This document shows positions 1 through 8,556 of a DNA stretch of 29,293 bases, piece by piece. The DNA lies in the NCBI GenBank assembly GCA_025201845.1, contig MU604085.1:2291-31583 (forward strand), in the 5' to 3' direction. The notes under the pieces were generated by a model. It saw only the letters and a list, made by a program, of their open reading frames with translations, did not search any database and had not been told where the DNA came from. Made by a program: the position numbers and the translations under genes. Source of the DNA: Martensiomyces pterosporus (lineage: Eukaryota > Kickxellomycota > Kickxellomycetes > Kickxellales > Kickxellaceae). Numbering within the stretch: the stretch's first letter is position 1; each line of letters begins with the position of its first letter.

Positions 1-173
1 CGGCGCACACTGTTCTGGCACCGTTCTGGGCGGATAAGCTCGGCAAGAAGAGCTTCTCGGCGCAGCAGTGCTCCCAGAGGAGCGGTGATTTGGAGATCAG
101 CATTATCAGCGACACCCACGTCGCTGTCAGCGGAAGAGCTGTTACAGTCATCGAGGGTACCATCAATGTTTAA
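1..173 (+). CDS. PhzF-family (phenazine biosynthesis-like) protein, C-terminal fragment at window edge
   Basis: An open frame enters from the left edge (first full codon at base 3) and stops with TAA at 171-173, giving the last 56 residues. It reads AHTVLAPFWADKLGK, then a segment ending GRAVTVIEGTINV. This matches the end of PhzF/YddE-type isomerase-fold proteins: the last residues of the G-S-A-H motif, the L-x-P-[YF]-W helix, a Q-x-S-x-R-x-G-[DE]-L strand, and the final V-x-G-x-A-V-x-V strand. Members are dimeric enzymes of two similar hotdog-like halves and often act as isomerases or epimerases; the substrate here is unknown. The 5' part, including the catalytic Glu region, lies outside the window. 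A second PhzF-like gene follows 563 bp downstream on the same strand, so this looks like a tandem pair. Confidence 0.85.
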   Translation, partial: AHTVLAPFWADKLGKKSFSAQQCSQRSGDLEISIISDTHVAVSGRAVTVIEGTINV

Positions 174-736
174 AGCCGTGCCTGACTTTGTATTGCTCCA
201 TCAGCCTTTTATTTTTAGAACAATGGCAACCTGCTTATCGTGCCAGGTCCTCGCCCAGTTTATATTTACCTATTTGTGGTATAGCTTTTGTCACCACCAG
301 CAGAGCATCATAGGATCCGTTGCATGCCTTTGGGGAGAGGGAGGGCAGTGGAGGCATCTTGAAGTTCTTGCATGTCTTTTGAGCATAGTAGCCAAAGAGC
401 AGCAGCTGAGTTTCATGGCGCATGCATGGTTTATTTTTAGAAACAGCCTGCCTGTGCCAGCACGCATAACGCGAAACCTTGTGCTATTTACAAAGAACTA
501 GAAAATGATCTTTTTGAAGTGTATTTTGGCATGGTGTCCGCATTCAGTATTCGCTGAATGAGAAGCTACTGGTTGTGCATCTGTGAATATAAGCAGCCGG
601 CTGTCAGCTAAGCCTGGAAGACACAGGCGCCTCTTCCTTTCCAACACTTTTATTCTGCAGTTTCTCTCTGCCTGACGCGCTGCTATATCGTCCGCACAAA
701 GCGCTCTGTGCTTCTGATACACGGCATCCCTCAATA
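174..736. other. Intergenic region between the two PhzF-like genes
   Basis: This stretch should contain the 3' UTR of the first PhzF gene and the promoter of the second. Open frames here look random and are not conserved. A 13-mer (TTTATTTTTAGAA) occurs at 208-220 and 430-442, each copy followed by a similar CCTGC...TGCCAG context, which suggests an old local duplication. Positions 620-736 are pyrimidine-rich, as in the leaders of other genes in this window. Confidence 0.5.
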
Positions 737-1591
737 ATGGCTCCTGCTCACTTTATTGTGTCGCTGTTTGGCTCAACCAGTTTCGATGGAGTCAGCGTAA
801 GCATATATGCATTCGATGAATTGCAATCCAACAACGTAATGCGCCTTCTATCTGAGGAGAACCCGTACCCGCGAAACCTGTTCCTCATGCCCACCATTGA
901 CTGTCCAAAGAACAGCTCCACGCCAGCGTACGTGCTACGGTGCTTTTCTAAGCGCGGCGAAGTCGACGTCCCTCCACTGACTGGGTTTGCTGCCGCACAT
1001 GTGCTGCTGAACGAGGCGAGGATAAAAGCGGATACAATCATCATTCTTGAGGGAAGCCGCAAGCTCGAGTTTCCAGTAACCAAGGGCGGACAAATCCAGT
1101 GCTGCATTTCCTTGGGACCCAGCTTAAGGCAGGGGGTTCAAGGGCCGCAGCGCGTTCTTATGATGGATCTGTTCGGCATCATGAGGCGTGGACTGGATCT
1201 CGAGTACATCGAGTCATGTAGAACGTTGGTCGTTTATGACAGCGAGTCGGAGAAACAAGACCTGCGCAATCTCGCACCTAAACCAACCAGCTTCACACAG
1301 CACACTATCAGTCAGCTGCGTGTAAGCACCGTTGTCGTCTGTGTGAAGGACCCGAAGTCTGGTGGCATCTTTGCTCGCGCTTTCTTGCCCGCATTTGACT
1401 ACGCAGAGACCGAAATGCCTGTATTTGCCACTCCGTACTTGGACAGCCATTGGGATGACAAGCTCGCGTTTAATCCATACGAGGTTTCATGGACAATCGC
1501 AGGAAAAGCCTGCCACATCGTGAAGAAAAGAGGCTCGCCACAATCCATCCTATTCACAAGAACTGCTACTGTACAAGCATCGCACATATAG
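737..1591 (+). CDS. Divergent PhzF-like protein, likely without the usual PhzF catalytic residue
   Basis: A 284-residue single-exon protein, close to the usual PhzF length (260-300). Family features seen are the N-terminal V-x-L-F-G-S-T-S-F-D-G-V-S strand (compare the V-D-A-F-T-x-x-P-F-x-G-N of PhzF), the A-A-A-H-V-L segment at about 85-91, and F-A-R-A-F-L-P-A-F-D near 213-222. The signature residues differ. Where PhzF has the catalytic Glu of S-E-T, the ungapped alignment gives P-R-N (Arg46). The C-G-H-A motif reads L-T-G-F, and the D-P-V-x-G-S-A-H motif reads M-P-V-F-A-T-P-Y. The reading frame is intact, so this is not an obvious pseudogene. It may be a non-catalytic or neofunctionalised paralogue of the gene just upstream. 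It converges with RAD16, with stops 141 bp apart. Confidence 0.7.
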   Translation: MAPAHFIVSLFGSTSFDGVSVSIYAFDELQSNNVMRLLSEENPYPRNLFLMPTIDCPKNSSTPAYVLRCFSKRGEVDVPPLTGFAAAHVLLNEARIKADTIIILEGSRKLEFPVTKGGQIQCCISLGPSLRQGVQGPQRVLMMDLFGIMRRGLDLEYIESCRTLVVYDSESEKQDLRNLAPKPTSFTQHTISQLRVSTVVVCVKDPKSGGIFARAFLPAFDYAETEMPVFATPYLDSHWDDKLAFNPYEVSWTIAGKACHIVKKRGSPQSILFTRTATVQASHI

Positions 1592-1732
1592 CTACCCCAT
1601 CGCATACATTTCCGTTGAATCACGCATTTGCCTATTTAAAAAAAAATTGTGTACCAATAGCCTGCTCCCCTCTTCGTGTGGCGATACTAATAATATTTCA
1701 AAGCGTGACCAGCAAAGCAGGAGTTGGCGGCT

Positions 1733-4585
1733 TCAAGATGAGAACAGAAACTGCATGTCCTGGGCAGAGAGGTTGTCGAGCGACTTCTTATCACGGCCGA
1801 TGGTTGAGTTGACCAGGTGCTGCTTTTTCACTTGCAATGCAATGATCCTCGACTCGATCGAGTTCTCAATGATAATGCGAGTGACCTTGATCGGTCGATA
1901 CTGACCCATACGGTGGATGCGGTCCATCGCCTGTACCTCGACGCTGGGATTCCACCAGCAGTCAGCCAAGTACACGTTGCTCGCCTCAGTGAGGTTCAAG
2001 GCAACACCGCCGGCCTTTAAACTGACCAAAAACACCGTGTACTCTGGGTGCGTCATAAACGTGCGAATAACTGCGTCTCTTTGTGAGGGCGTCATGCGGC
2101 CATCCAAGCGACACACGCTGAATCCCGCGCGATTCAGCCTCCACTGGATGAGATCGAGGAAGTTGACAAACTGCGAAAACACGATGCTCTTGATGCTCGC
2201 GTTGCCCTGCCGATGCCTTGACAGCTCCTCAACCAGGGCCTCGATCTTTGTCGATGACTTCCAGCTCCTCATGTCAATGCGGTTGATAATCGACCGGCGA
2301 TAATCCGTAGTTTTCGGCGTGCTCATCATGGTATCCATGATCGACGAGCCGCCATTTTCACCCGCAGCGCCACTGCCAAATCCGTCTGGGCGGTTCATTT
2401 CGGGCTGGGTGAGGTCAATGTCAAACAGGGCATAGCACAGCGGGCAACGTAGAGCTGTGCTATCATCAGCGCTACTGACGTACATCTGCGCATCCGCGCG
2501 GCAAAACACATGCTTGCACTTTGAGATAATGGGCTCTTCAGCCTCCTCGTTGCAGATGCCACAGACCAGAATATCCTTGCTATCGCTTCCAGTCTTGTTG
2601 CGCGAGTCGACCTTGAGGCGCAGCAGATCTGGGTGGTTTGCTGCAAGGCGCATGCGGGTGATGAGCTCAAAGATATTGGCGTAGTTATTGAGCACAGTGC
2701 CATGCTGCGCATAGGTGTCAAACTCGCGCTGGTAGTCCGAAAACAGCGAGACGTAAAAGTCCTCCTCCTCTGGATTGAACTTGTCCCTGCGCGTAACGAC
2801 GATCCTGGGCGGCAAACCCATGTCTTCTGCGCGCTCAACCTTGGTGCGGCGAAGCATGATGTTGTCAAGCAGCTTGCCGAGCTTCTTGAACCCCATTTTG
2901 CTCTCCAGGCTGGCCACTGGGTTGTTCTGAATGGGCCTCAGAATGTGCATGTTCCAGTAGCAGAAATGCGTCGTGTACTTGTGCTTGCACGCAGTGCAGA
3001 ACTTGTAGTCGCGGAACATCCAGTGGAGCGACTTGCAATCGCACATGTGGCAAAAGTACATGCTAAAGGGATCGGACTTGCTCAAACGAATCAGCGAATA
3101 CAGCTCGCCTACACGGTTGTGCAGTGGTGTTCCAGTGAGCGACCAGGTGCGCTTTGATTCGAGTTCGAATGCTGCCCTTGCCGAGTTGCTTGACCTGTCC
3201 TTGATGTTGTGTGCCTCGTCAAGCACAATGCGATACCAGTCAATTGAGTGCAGCACCGACTTTTCTCGAAGCAGCTGGCCCTTGTTGCGGTATCCGTAGC
3301 GCTCGCGTCTGAACGACGACTCCAGGACAGCATAGGTTGTCAGGACCACGTCGTACTTGTCAAACTCGCTATTATCAACACACCCATGCTCGTCGACAAT
3401 CTTCTTCCTCTCGTTGCCATAAAACAGGAATACGGACAGGGCATCGGTGGCTGCCTCGATCTCGCTCTTCCACTGCAGCAACGCAACCGTAGGACAAATG
3501 ACGAGTGTGGGTTTCCCGCGGTTAACCAGCATCAATGCGATTGTCTGCAGCGTCTTGCCCATGCCCATCTCGTCAGCAAGGATGCCACCATGGAAAAACG
3601 TGCCTTCTTGCCTGGCCATCCACCACACACCTTCGCGCTGGAACGGCAGCAACTTCATCCTGAGCTCCGGTGGCTGGTCAATCATTTGTGGCACCGGAGG
3701 ACTTTTGAGCGAGCTCCAAGCATGTCGTAGATGTGGGTGGTTGACAAACAGGCTGGAGTACTTGCTGTAGTCAATATCATCTACAGGCAGGCTACGTGGG
3801 TCAGTTTCAGCCGAGTTCTCGTAATCGTACCCAGGCACATCGCCTTCGAGCGTATCCTTCAGCGTCTTGACTTTCTTGGCCTTCTTGCTCTTGCTCTTGG
3901 GTTTGCCGTTTCTCGACACAGACACTGCGCCTCCCACCCCACCAGCCTTACCATTGTCGACATCGAGGGCATCTTGAGCAGGGGACTGGCCAAGAAGAAG
4001 CTTCATATCGCCAAACACGGGCATCATATCTGTGACTGTGAGCGCCTTAGTGCTGCCTTCGTTCTTTTTCTTCTTAGGAGTTGTCGATGAGGGCTCGCCA
4101 ACAGCCGACGACAACGATGTTACCCTTCTCTTGGTACCGCGTCTGGGGGTGGTGTCTACAAAGTCGTCGTCGTCATCGCTAATGGCATATTCATCGCTCT
4201 CCTCGTTGATATCAGTGACATCAACGTAGACGTCGGAGCCATCACTAGCTGCTCCATCGTCGACACTGGCTATATCGTCGTCATAGGCGATATCAGACTC
4301 GGGCTTGCTACCCGCTGAGTCGACCACAACAGTGTCTGATACGTCGCCAGATGAAACCTCCACGCCCTCTGTGTATGTGGACTCTGATTCTGGTGTGGGC
4401 GCGCTTGTTACAACGACGGCTCTCTTGTTGCGCTCGGGTCTTGCCCTGGGGCTTGGCCTCGCCTTTGACCTTCGAGGAGATGCCCTGGATGCCCTTGGGG
4501 TAGAGACCGCGGTCGAAGAAGCGGGAGTCGAGGAGGAGGCTGCAGATGGAGCACTTGGTCGATTCTTGGAGCGAGTAGTGACCAT
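1733..4585 (-). CDS. RAD16: RAD16-like SNF2 ATPase with embedded RING finger (global-genome nucleotide excision repair)
   Basis: A 950-residue intronless protein. In yeast, Rad16 pairs with Rad7 for repair of non-transcribed DNA and forms part of a Cullin-type ubiquitin ligase. Residues 1-300 are low-complexity, Ser-rich and acidic with basic patches. The SNF2 core shows L-A-D-E-M-G-M-G-K-T (Walker A, about 336-345), L-D-E-A-H (455-459) and S-L-T-G-T-P-L. A Cys-rich zinc insert (about 512-533, C-H-M-C-D-C ... C-T-A-C) matches the one in Rad16. Then come L-R-R-T-K-V-E-R-A-E-D, a RING (675-717) between the helicase lobes, and lobe 2 with F-S-Q-F, S-L-K-A-G-G-V-A-L-N-L and D-R-I-H-R-M-G-Q. It ends Q-D-M-Q-F-L-F as in yeast Rad16. 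The RING has C675, C678, C690, H692, C695, C714 and C717, but Asp698 where the sixth Cys is expected. It is divergent from the E2 gene. Confidence 0.96.
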   Translation of the reverse strand: MVTTRSKNRPSAPSAASSSTPASSTAVSTPRASRASPRRSKARPSPRARPERNKRAVVVTSAPTPESESTYTEGVEVSSGDVSDTVVVDSAGSKPESDIAYDDDIASVDDGAASDGSDVYVDVTDINEESDEYAISDDDDDFVDTTPRRGTKRRVTSLSSAVGEPSSTTPKKKKNEGSTKALTVTDMMPVFGDMKLLLGQSPAQDALDVDNGKAGGVGGAVSVSRNGKPKSKSKKAKKVKTLKDTLEGDVPGYDYENSAETDPRSLPVDDIDYSKYSSLFVNHPHLRHAWSSLKSPPVPQMIDQPPELRMKLLPFQREGVWWMARQEGTFFHGGILADEMGMGKTLQTIALMLVNRGKPTLVICPTVALLQWKSEIEAATDALSVFLFYGNERKKIVDEHGCVDNSEFDKYDVVLTTYAVLESSFRRERYGYRNKGQLLREKSVLHSIDWYRIVLDEAHNIKDRSSNSARAAFELESKRTWSLTGTPLHNRVGELYSLIRLSKSDPFSMYFCHMCDCKSLHWMFRDYKFCTACKHKYTTHFCYWNMHILRPIQNNPVASLESKMGFKKLGKLLDNIMLRRTKVERAEDMGLPPRIVVTRRDKFNPEEEDFYVSLFSDYQREFDTYAQHGTVLNNYANIFELITRMRLAANHPDLLRLKVDSRNKTGSDSKDILVCGICNEEAEEPIISKCKHVFCRADAQMYVSSADDSTALRCPLCYALFDIDLTQPEMNRPDGFGSGAAGENGGSSIMDTMMSTPKTTDYRRSIINRIDMRSWKSSTKIEALVEELSRHRQGNASIKSIVFSQFVNFLDLIQWRLNRAGFSVCRLDGRMTPSQRDAVIRTFMTHPEYTVFLVSLKAGGVALNLTEASNVYLADCWWNPSVEVQAMDRIHRMGQYRPIKVTRIIIENSIESRIIALQVKKQHLVNSTIGRDKKSLDNLSAQDMQFLFSS

Positions 4586-5076
4586 GGTATTCTAGCTGGG
4601 GTACTTTTGACGATGTTCAAGAGGGTCAAGCAAGCAAGCAGCGGAAGGGTAGTGGTAGAGAAGAGCACGCGATATGATATGTGAACATAGGAAATAGAAT
4701 GTCGAGGGCGGAGAGAGAAGGAAGGCAGGATGGCCAACCCGTTCCCTTGCACAGAGCAAAATCGATTTGCTGCGGAAGAATGCTGCTCTTGCTTGGGTAG
4801 CGCGGAGGACCTGTTTTCTCCGGTTCGGCTCGCTCCTAGTCCCCGAGTGGCTCACCAGGGCATCCACGTGACTAGTCTCAGTGTCTTGCTGAATAGCACA
4901 CAGAAGCAGCAGGCTGCCTTTATGCTCTATGGACTCTTAATTCTACGCTACAGCCTCTTCCCCAAACTTCTCTCGCCTTCTCTTCTCTGCTTTTCAATCC
5001 ACTCGCCCGCTTTTCCACGCTATTGCTTTCTCTCAATCTCTCAACCAAAAGGAACCCCCGGTTTTCCTACTATACA
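4586..5076. promoter_or_regulatory. Divergent promoter between RAD16 and the E2 gene
   Basis: These 491 bp separate two divergent start codons, so the region must carry both promoters. The E2-proximal part (about 4940-5060) is a long CT-rich tract on the + strand, the same leader style seen before TIM10 and the carrier gene. A CACGTG hexamer lies at 4865-4870. No clear TATA box was identified. The promoter role is inferred from gene orientation only. Confidence 0.6.
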
Positions 5077-5828
5077 ATGTCGGAACGGCGTGCTGCTACT
5101 ATTAAACTCAAGAATGAATTCCTAGGTAAAGCAGCGGCATTTTCGCAGATTGCTTTCATGTATGGACACCAAGTTCTCGCAGGCGGTCTTGCTAATTCAG
5201 CAGCTTGCAATGCGCTCTTTCCAAACCCGCTTGCCAATATTATGTAATTTAGAGATTGAAAAGAATCCCAACGAGTCCTTCTCGGTCGGGCTTGTCAGCA
5301 TCGACGATATGTTCAAGGTAGGAAAAAAAACCTGGTACCCCATGCCCTTTTGTCATGCCATTTTTCGTGCACTGGCAGTGCCTTTGTCCATCTACACTCA
5401 TAGCACACGTGTATGTGGGCATCCAATGCTTTTTGTAGTGGGACGTTACGCTGATGGGACCCCCAGGCACTTACTACGAGGGAGGCATATTCCACGCAAT
5501 CTTGGAGTTCCCCTATGATTATCCATACCAGCCACCAACACTGACATTCAAGTCGAAAATGTGGCACCCGAACGTGTACAGCGATGGCAAGGTATGCATC
5601 TCGATTCTGCACTCGGCCGGTGACGACCCCAATGGTTACGAGGACGCTAGTGAGCGTTGGTCGCCTGCGCAGTCGGTCCATTCGATACTCATGAGCGTCA
5701 TTGCGCTGCTCAATGAGCCCAACGACAACTCTCCGGCAAATGTCGATGCTGCCAAGCAGTGGCGCGAGGATAAGAGGGGGTATAAGAGAAAGGTGCTCAG
5801 GTGTGTGGAGGAGTCTCTGGACTGTTAA
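5077..5828 (+). CDS. Ubiquitin-conjugating enzyme E2, UBE2G1/Ubc7-Ubc15 class (two introns)
   Basis: Exons are 5077-5125, 5253-5317 and 5439-5828, joined in frame to give 167 residues. Introns (127 and 121 nt) start GTAAAG and GTAGGA and end TTTAG and TGTAG. The protein is a complete UBC fold. It starts [15 protein letters not shown], joins to [10 protein letters not shown] across intron 1, and to [18 protein letters not shown] across intron 2. The H-P-N motif is at 81-83 and the catalytic cysteine is Cys91 in G-K-V-C-I-S-I-L-H. The acidic loop insertion after the active site ([14 protein letters not shown]) marks the UBE2G/UBE2R class. The tail [16 protein letters not shown] resembles UBE2G1 (S. 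pombe Ubc15) more than UBE2G2 (yeast Ubc7). These enzymes favour Lys48 chains, and relatives act in ER-associated degradation. The exact orthologue is uncertain. Confidence 0.93.
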
Positions 5829-6951
5829 TCTTGATCAAGACATTTCTTTCACTGTAGAAACACTAAATTGATGCATCATCTTCCTCTTCCTTTCGTCTGT
5901 GTTCCAATAATTATCTTCCAGGGATTCCTCGTAGCACTGCTGTGCAGCTAGCAGCCTTAATAGATTAGAGAATGCAAACATGGATGTGTGTGTGCGCGCT
6001 GCTCGTTTCCTTTGTGTTGGCGGTGCATTAATAAGTACACATGGAAAGGATGGAAAGAGCTGGTGGTGGCAAGGAGAACAAAGACACAGAGCGGTCCAAT
6101 GCGACGATGCTCCACACGACCTTAGCTCTATTTTCAGGAAAAGAGCGACCACGAGGTTGGCTGCCATGCTCCGTGAATAACGAAGATTGAATAATGCAGA
6201 TTGTGTGAGCGGCGGATGGATCCCTTTTTTTAAAAAAGAAAGCACTGACGGACCCCTGCTTTGACGCCATTTGCTTGGCGAGCTACCACGCATCTATCGG
6301 GTGCGCTTGGTGTTGCAGTACAGCAGACATGTCTAAAAAGATAATGCATTCTAAGCCAGGTCCCATGTAACGACGTGCCTAGTCATACGCCAGCTATAAA
6401 TATCGGCAGGGATCCGCGATGCTGCTTGCCGAGGCTCTCGCTCAGCATTGTAAGGTATTAATAGTGCTCCGGGCGATCATACCGCCAATTTGTGTGGGTG
6501 CGACGACAGTGGAGTGCCCGCCTTTGCTGTAGATATTGTACACGAGGAGCAGGTGCTTTGATGTAGGGCTGGCGGAGGAAAGCGAAAGGGTCTTTTTGAG
6601 TAGCCGCTGGTCCTAAATTTGGGAGAGCTGGCCTCGTATTGTGCGACAAGTGCAGGCGTAGCAGCAATGAGAGGCACGCGCACACAGGGCATGCACGCTC
6701 GCTCGTTTGCTGCAGATTCCCCCTACACATGGCACAGCCAGTTCCTTACAAGCACGCCCAAGGCAGATTCATGGATGTGGGTGAATGTGGGGAGGGAGGA
6801 CAGTGCAAAGGCGCTTGCTGTTCTCGCGTATGAAGCATTGCATGCGTTGGTTAAAAAAAGATGTAATGCAACATGTGTGGGTTTAAAGACATTGTGAATA
6901 GTAAAGAACAGAGGTTACAACGAATAATGGTACATTATTATCCAACCCCCT
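5829..6951. other. Gap between the E2 and bHLH genes; no supported gene
   Basis: E2 and the bHLH gene converge, so 3' UTRs are expected at both ends. Open frames are short and resemble nothing known. There is a good TATA-like element (TATAAATAT, 6395-6403), but the next ATG (6419) opens only a 35-codon frame and sits too close for a normal leader. No tRNA-like fold was found by eye. Confidence 0.45.
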
Positions 6952-8556
6952 TTACTGAGAAATACTACTAAACTGATGGCTAGTAATTCCCGTCAGCGCA
7001 CAAAGCGGGGCATCCGACATGCCATTAGAGGTCGAGGCCATGGCTGCTGGCATGCTAGAAGCAGCAGTGGCAGTCGATGGGGTGGAGGTGGCAGTCGACA
7101 TTGCAAGGACCTCAGACAGTTTGCTATAGTCGATCATTCCGAGGCTGCTTCCGCCATTCTGCCGCTGCTGGTGCTGGGGCATGTAGCTGCTCATCGGACT
7201 GTCCTGCATAGATGGCGTAGCATGCATCCCAATAACATCACCAAACTGAACCGCCGTCATCGGATTGACAGACATTGCGGACAGAGCCTGCTGCTGCTGC
7301 TGAGCAGCCGTCGTTTGTGCCACATAGGCAGCAGCTGCAACGGCAGCAGCAGCGGCCGCCGCGGCAGCCTGGTTCTCCGCGCTCATAGCCGCCATCATGC
7401 TTGCTTCATTGGCTGCTGAGGGCGACGAGGACACGGCGAGATCAATAGAGCGCGAGGATGCGTTGCTGTTAGTATTCATAAACACCCTGTTGCCGTCGTG
7501 GATGCCCAGGGGCAGCTGAGGCACGTGGGTGAGGATTGGCGCCGAGAGTGGAGACATCTGGAGCGGGGACGACGAGTCTGAATCGTCGTCACCGCCATTG
7601 CGCGTGAGCGCCATTGAGTTGGTCCGTTTGGCGATGGCAGCAGTGCGAACACGAAGCAGCGGGCGAATTGCCTCGTGTCCAGAGATACCAAGGTTCAGGC
7701 TTTGCTGCCTCTTCCTTTGCTGCTGCTGCAAATCGTCGTCTGCTGCGGCTGCTGGCACGCTATTGACGACGCCGGGGGCTGACGAGTGGGTGGGGTCCGA
7801 CAGGGCAGCGGCAGTGACTACGGTCTTCAGCGGGCTGCCACTCGAGATGTGCTTATTGGCATCAACCTTGCCTGAAATGATGTCCTCGTGCGAGGGCAGC
7901 ACCATGTCGCTAGCAACAGCAGACTCGCCACCCTCGGTAAGGGGCTCGAGGCCAATTTGCTTGCGCAGGCGATTCACTTCGTCGTGCAGCGCAAGGTTGC
8001 GCAGCTGGAGCTTCTTTATGTACTGGTCGCGGTTGGCCAGGTGCTCCTTGAACGAGCGGATGTAATCAAGCGACTTTTCCACGATAGTCGCTTTGCTGGG
8101 GCGCCGCACGTGAATAAGCGAGGGGACGGCCGACGCCAGGTCCTGGAACTGGCCGTTGAGGGACTCACGGCGGGCACGCTCAATTGCGTTGTGTGTGGCG
8201 CGGCGCTGGGCATGGTCAATGCTGGACACGGAACGAGTGCTGCTGGGCGACCGCCGGCGGTCGACACCAACAGCGCCTCCAGTGCCGGCAGCACTGGCGG
8301 ATGCTGTGCCTCCTACGGAGGGTGGCGAAATGAGGTGGTGCGAGTGAGTGCGCGAGTGGACAGCAGACATTTGGGCGCCGGACTGGGAGCCCACGGCCAT
8401 GGTGCTCGCAGCAGGCGAGTATAGCGAGGCAGCAGCGTCCTGGCTGTTTTGGAAGTAGGTGCTGGTGCTGTGTCCTTGGGTGGCCTGGACGAGGTTGCTT
8501 CCATCGGTGGTGAACGGGTCGAGGAAGATGAGGTTGGAGTGGGACGAGAAAGCCAT
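6952..8556 (-). CDS. Basic helix-loop-helix leucine-zipper transcription factor
   Basis: A 534-residue intronless protein. The basic region begins at about residue 118 (Q-R-R-A-T-H-N-A-I-E-R-A-R-R). It has His, Glu and Arg at the three positions that define group B factors, which bind CACGTG-type E-boxes. Helix 1 is S-L-N-G-Q-F-Q-D-L, the loop holds S-L-I-H-V-R-R-P-S-K, and helix 2 is A-T-I-V-E-K-S-L-D-Y-I-R-S-F (to about 172). It runs into a leucine-zipper-like coil (about 173-203, leucines in Q-L-R-N-L-A-L-H-D-E-V-N-R-L). The rest is low-complexity: Ser/Ala-rich N-terminus, a Q-Q-Q-Q run near 277-282, and poly-Ala and poly-Gln (CAG/GCN codon) tracts in the C-terminal half, typical of activation regions. 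The target pathway is not evident. A 6.5-kb gene-free stretch lies upstream, and the leader just before the start is CT-rich on the coding strand. Confidence 0.9.
   Translation of the reverse strand: MAFSSHSNLIFLDPFTTDGSNLVQATQGHSTSTYFQNSQDAAASLYSPAASTMAVGSQSGAQMSAVHSRTHSHHLISPPSVGGTASASAAGTGGAVGVDRRRSPSSTRSVSSIDHAQRRATHNAIERARRESLNGQFQDLASAVPSLIHVRRPSKATIVEKSLDYIRSFKEHLANRDQYIKKLQLRNLALHDEVNRLRKQIGLEPLTEGGESAVASDMVLPSHEDIISGKVDANKHISSGSPLKTVVTAAALSDPTHSSAPGVVNSVPAAAADDDLQQQQRKRQQSLNLGISGHEAIRPLLRVRTAAIAKRTNSMALTRNGGDDDSDSSSPLQMSPLSAPILTHVPQLPLGIHDGNRVFMNTNSNASSRSIDLAVSSSPSAANEASMMAAMSAENQAAAAAAAAAVAAAAYVAQTTAAQQQQQALSAMSVNPMTAVQFGDVIGMHATPSMQDSPMSSYMPQHQQRQNGGSSLGMIDYSKLSEVLAMSTATSTPSTATAASSMPAAMASTSNGMSDAPLCALTGITSHQFSSISQ

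Noticed and set aside
6395..6526. TATA box plus 35-codon frame as a tiny gene
   Set aside because: The ATG is only about 16 bp past the TATA element, leaving no normal leader, and the peptide has no features.
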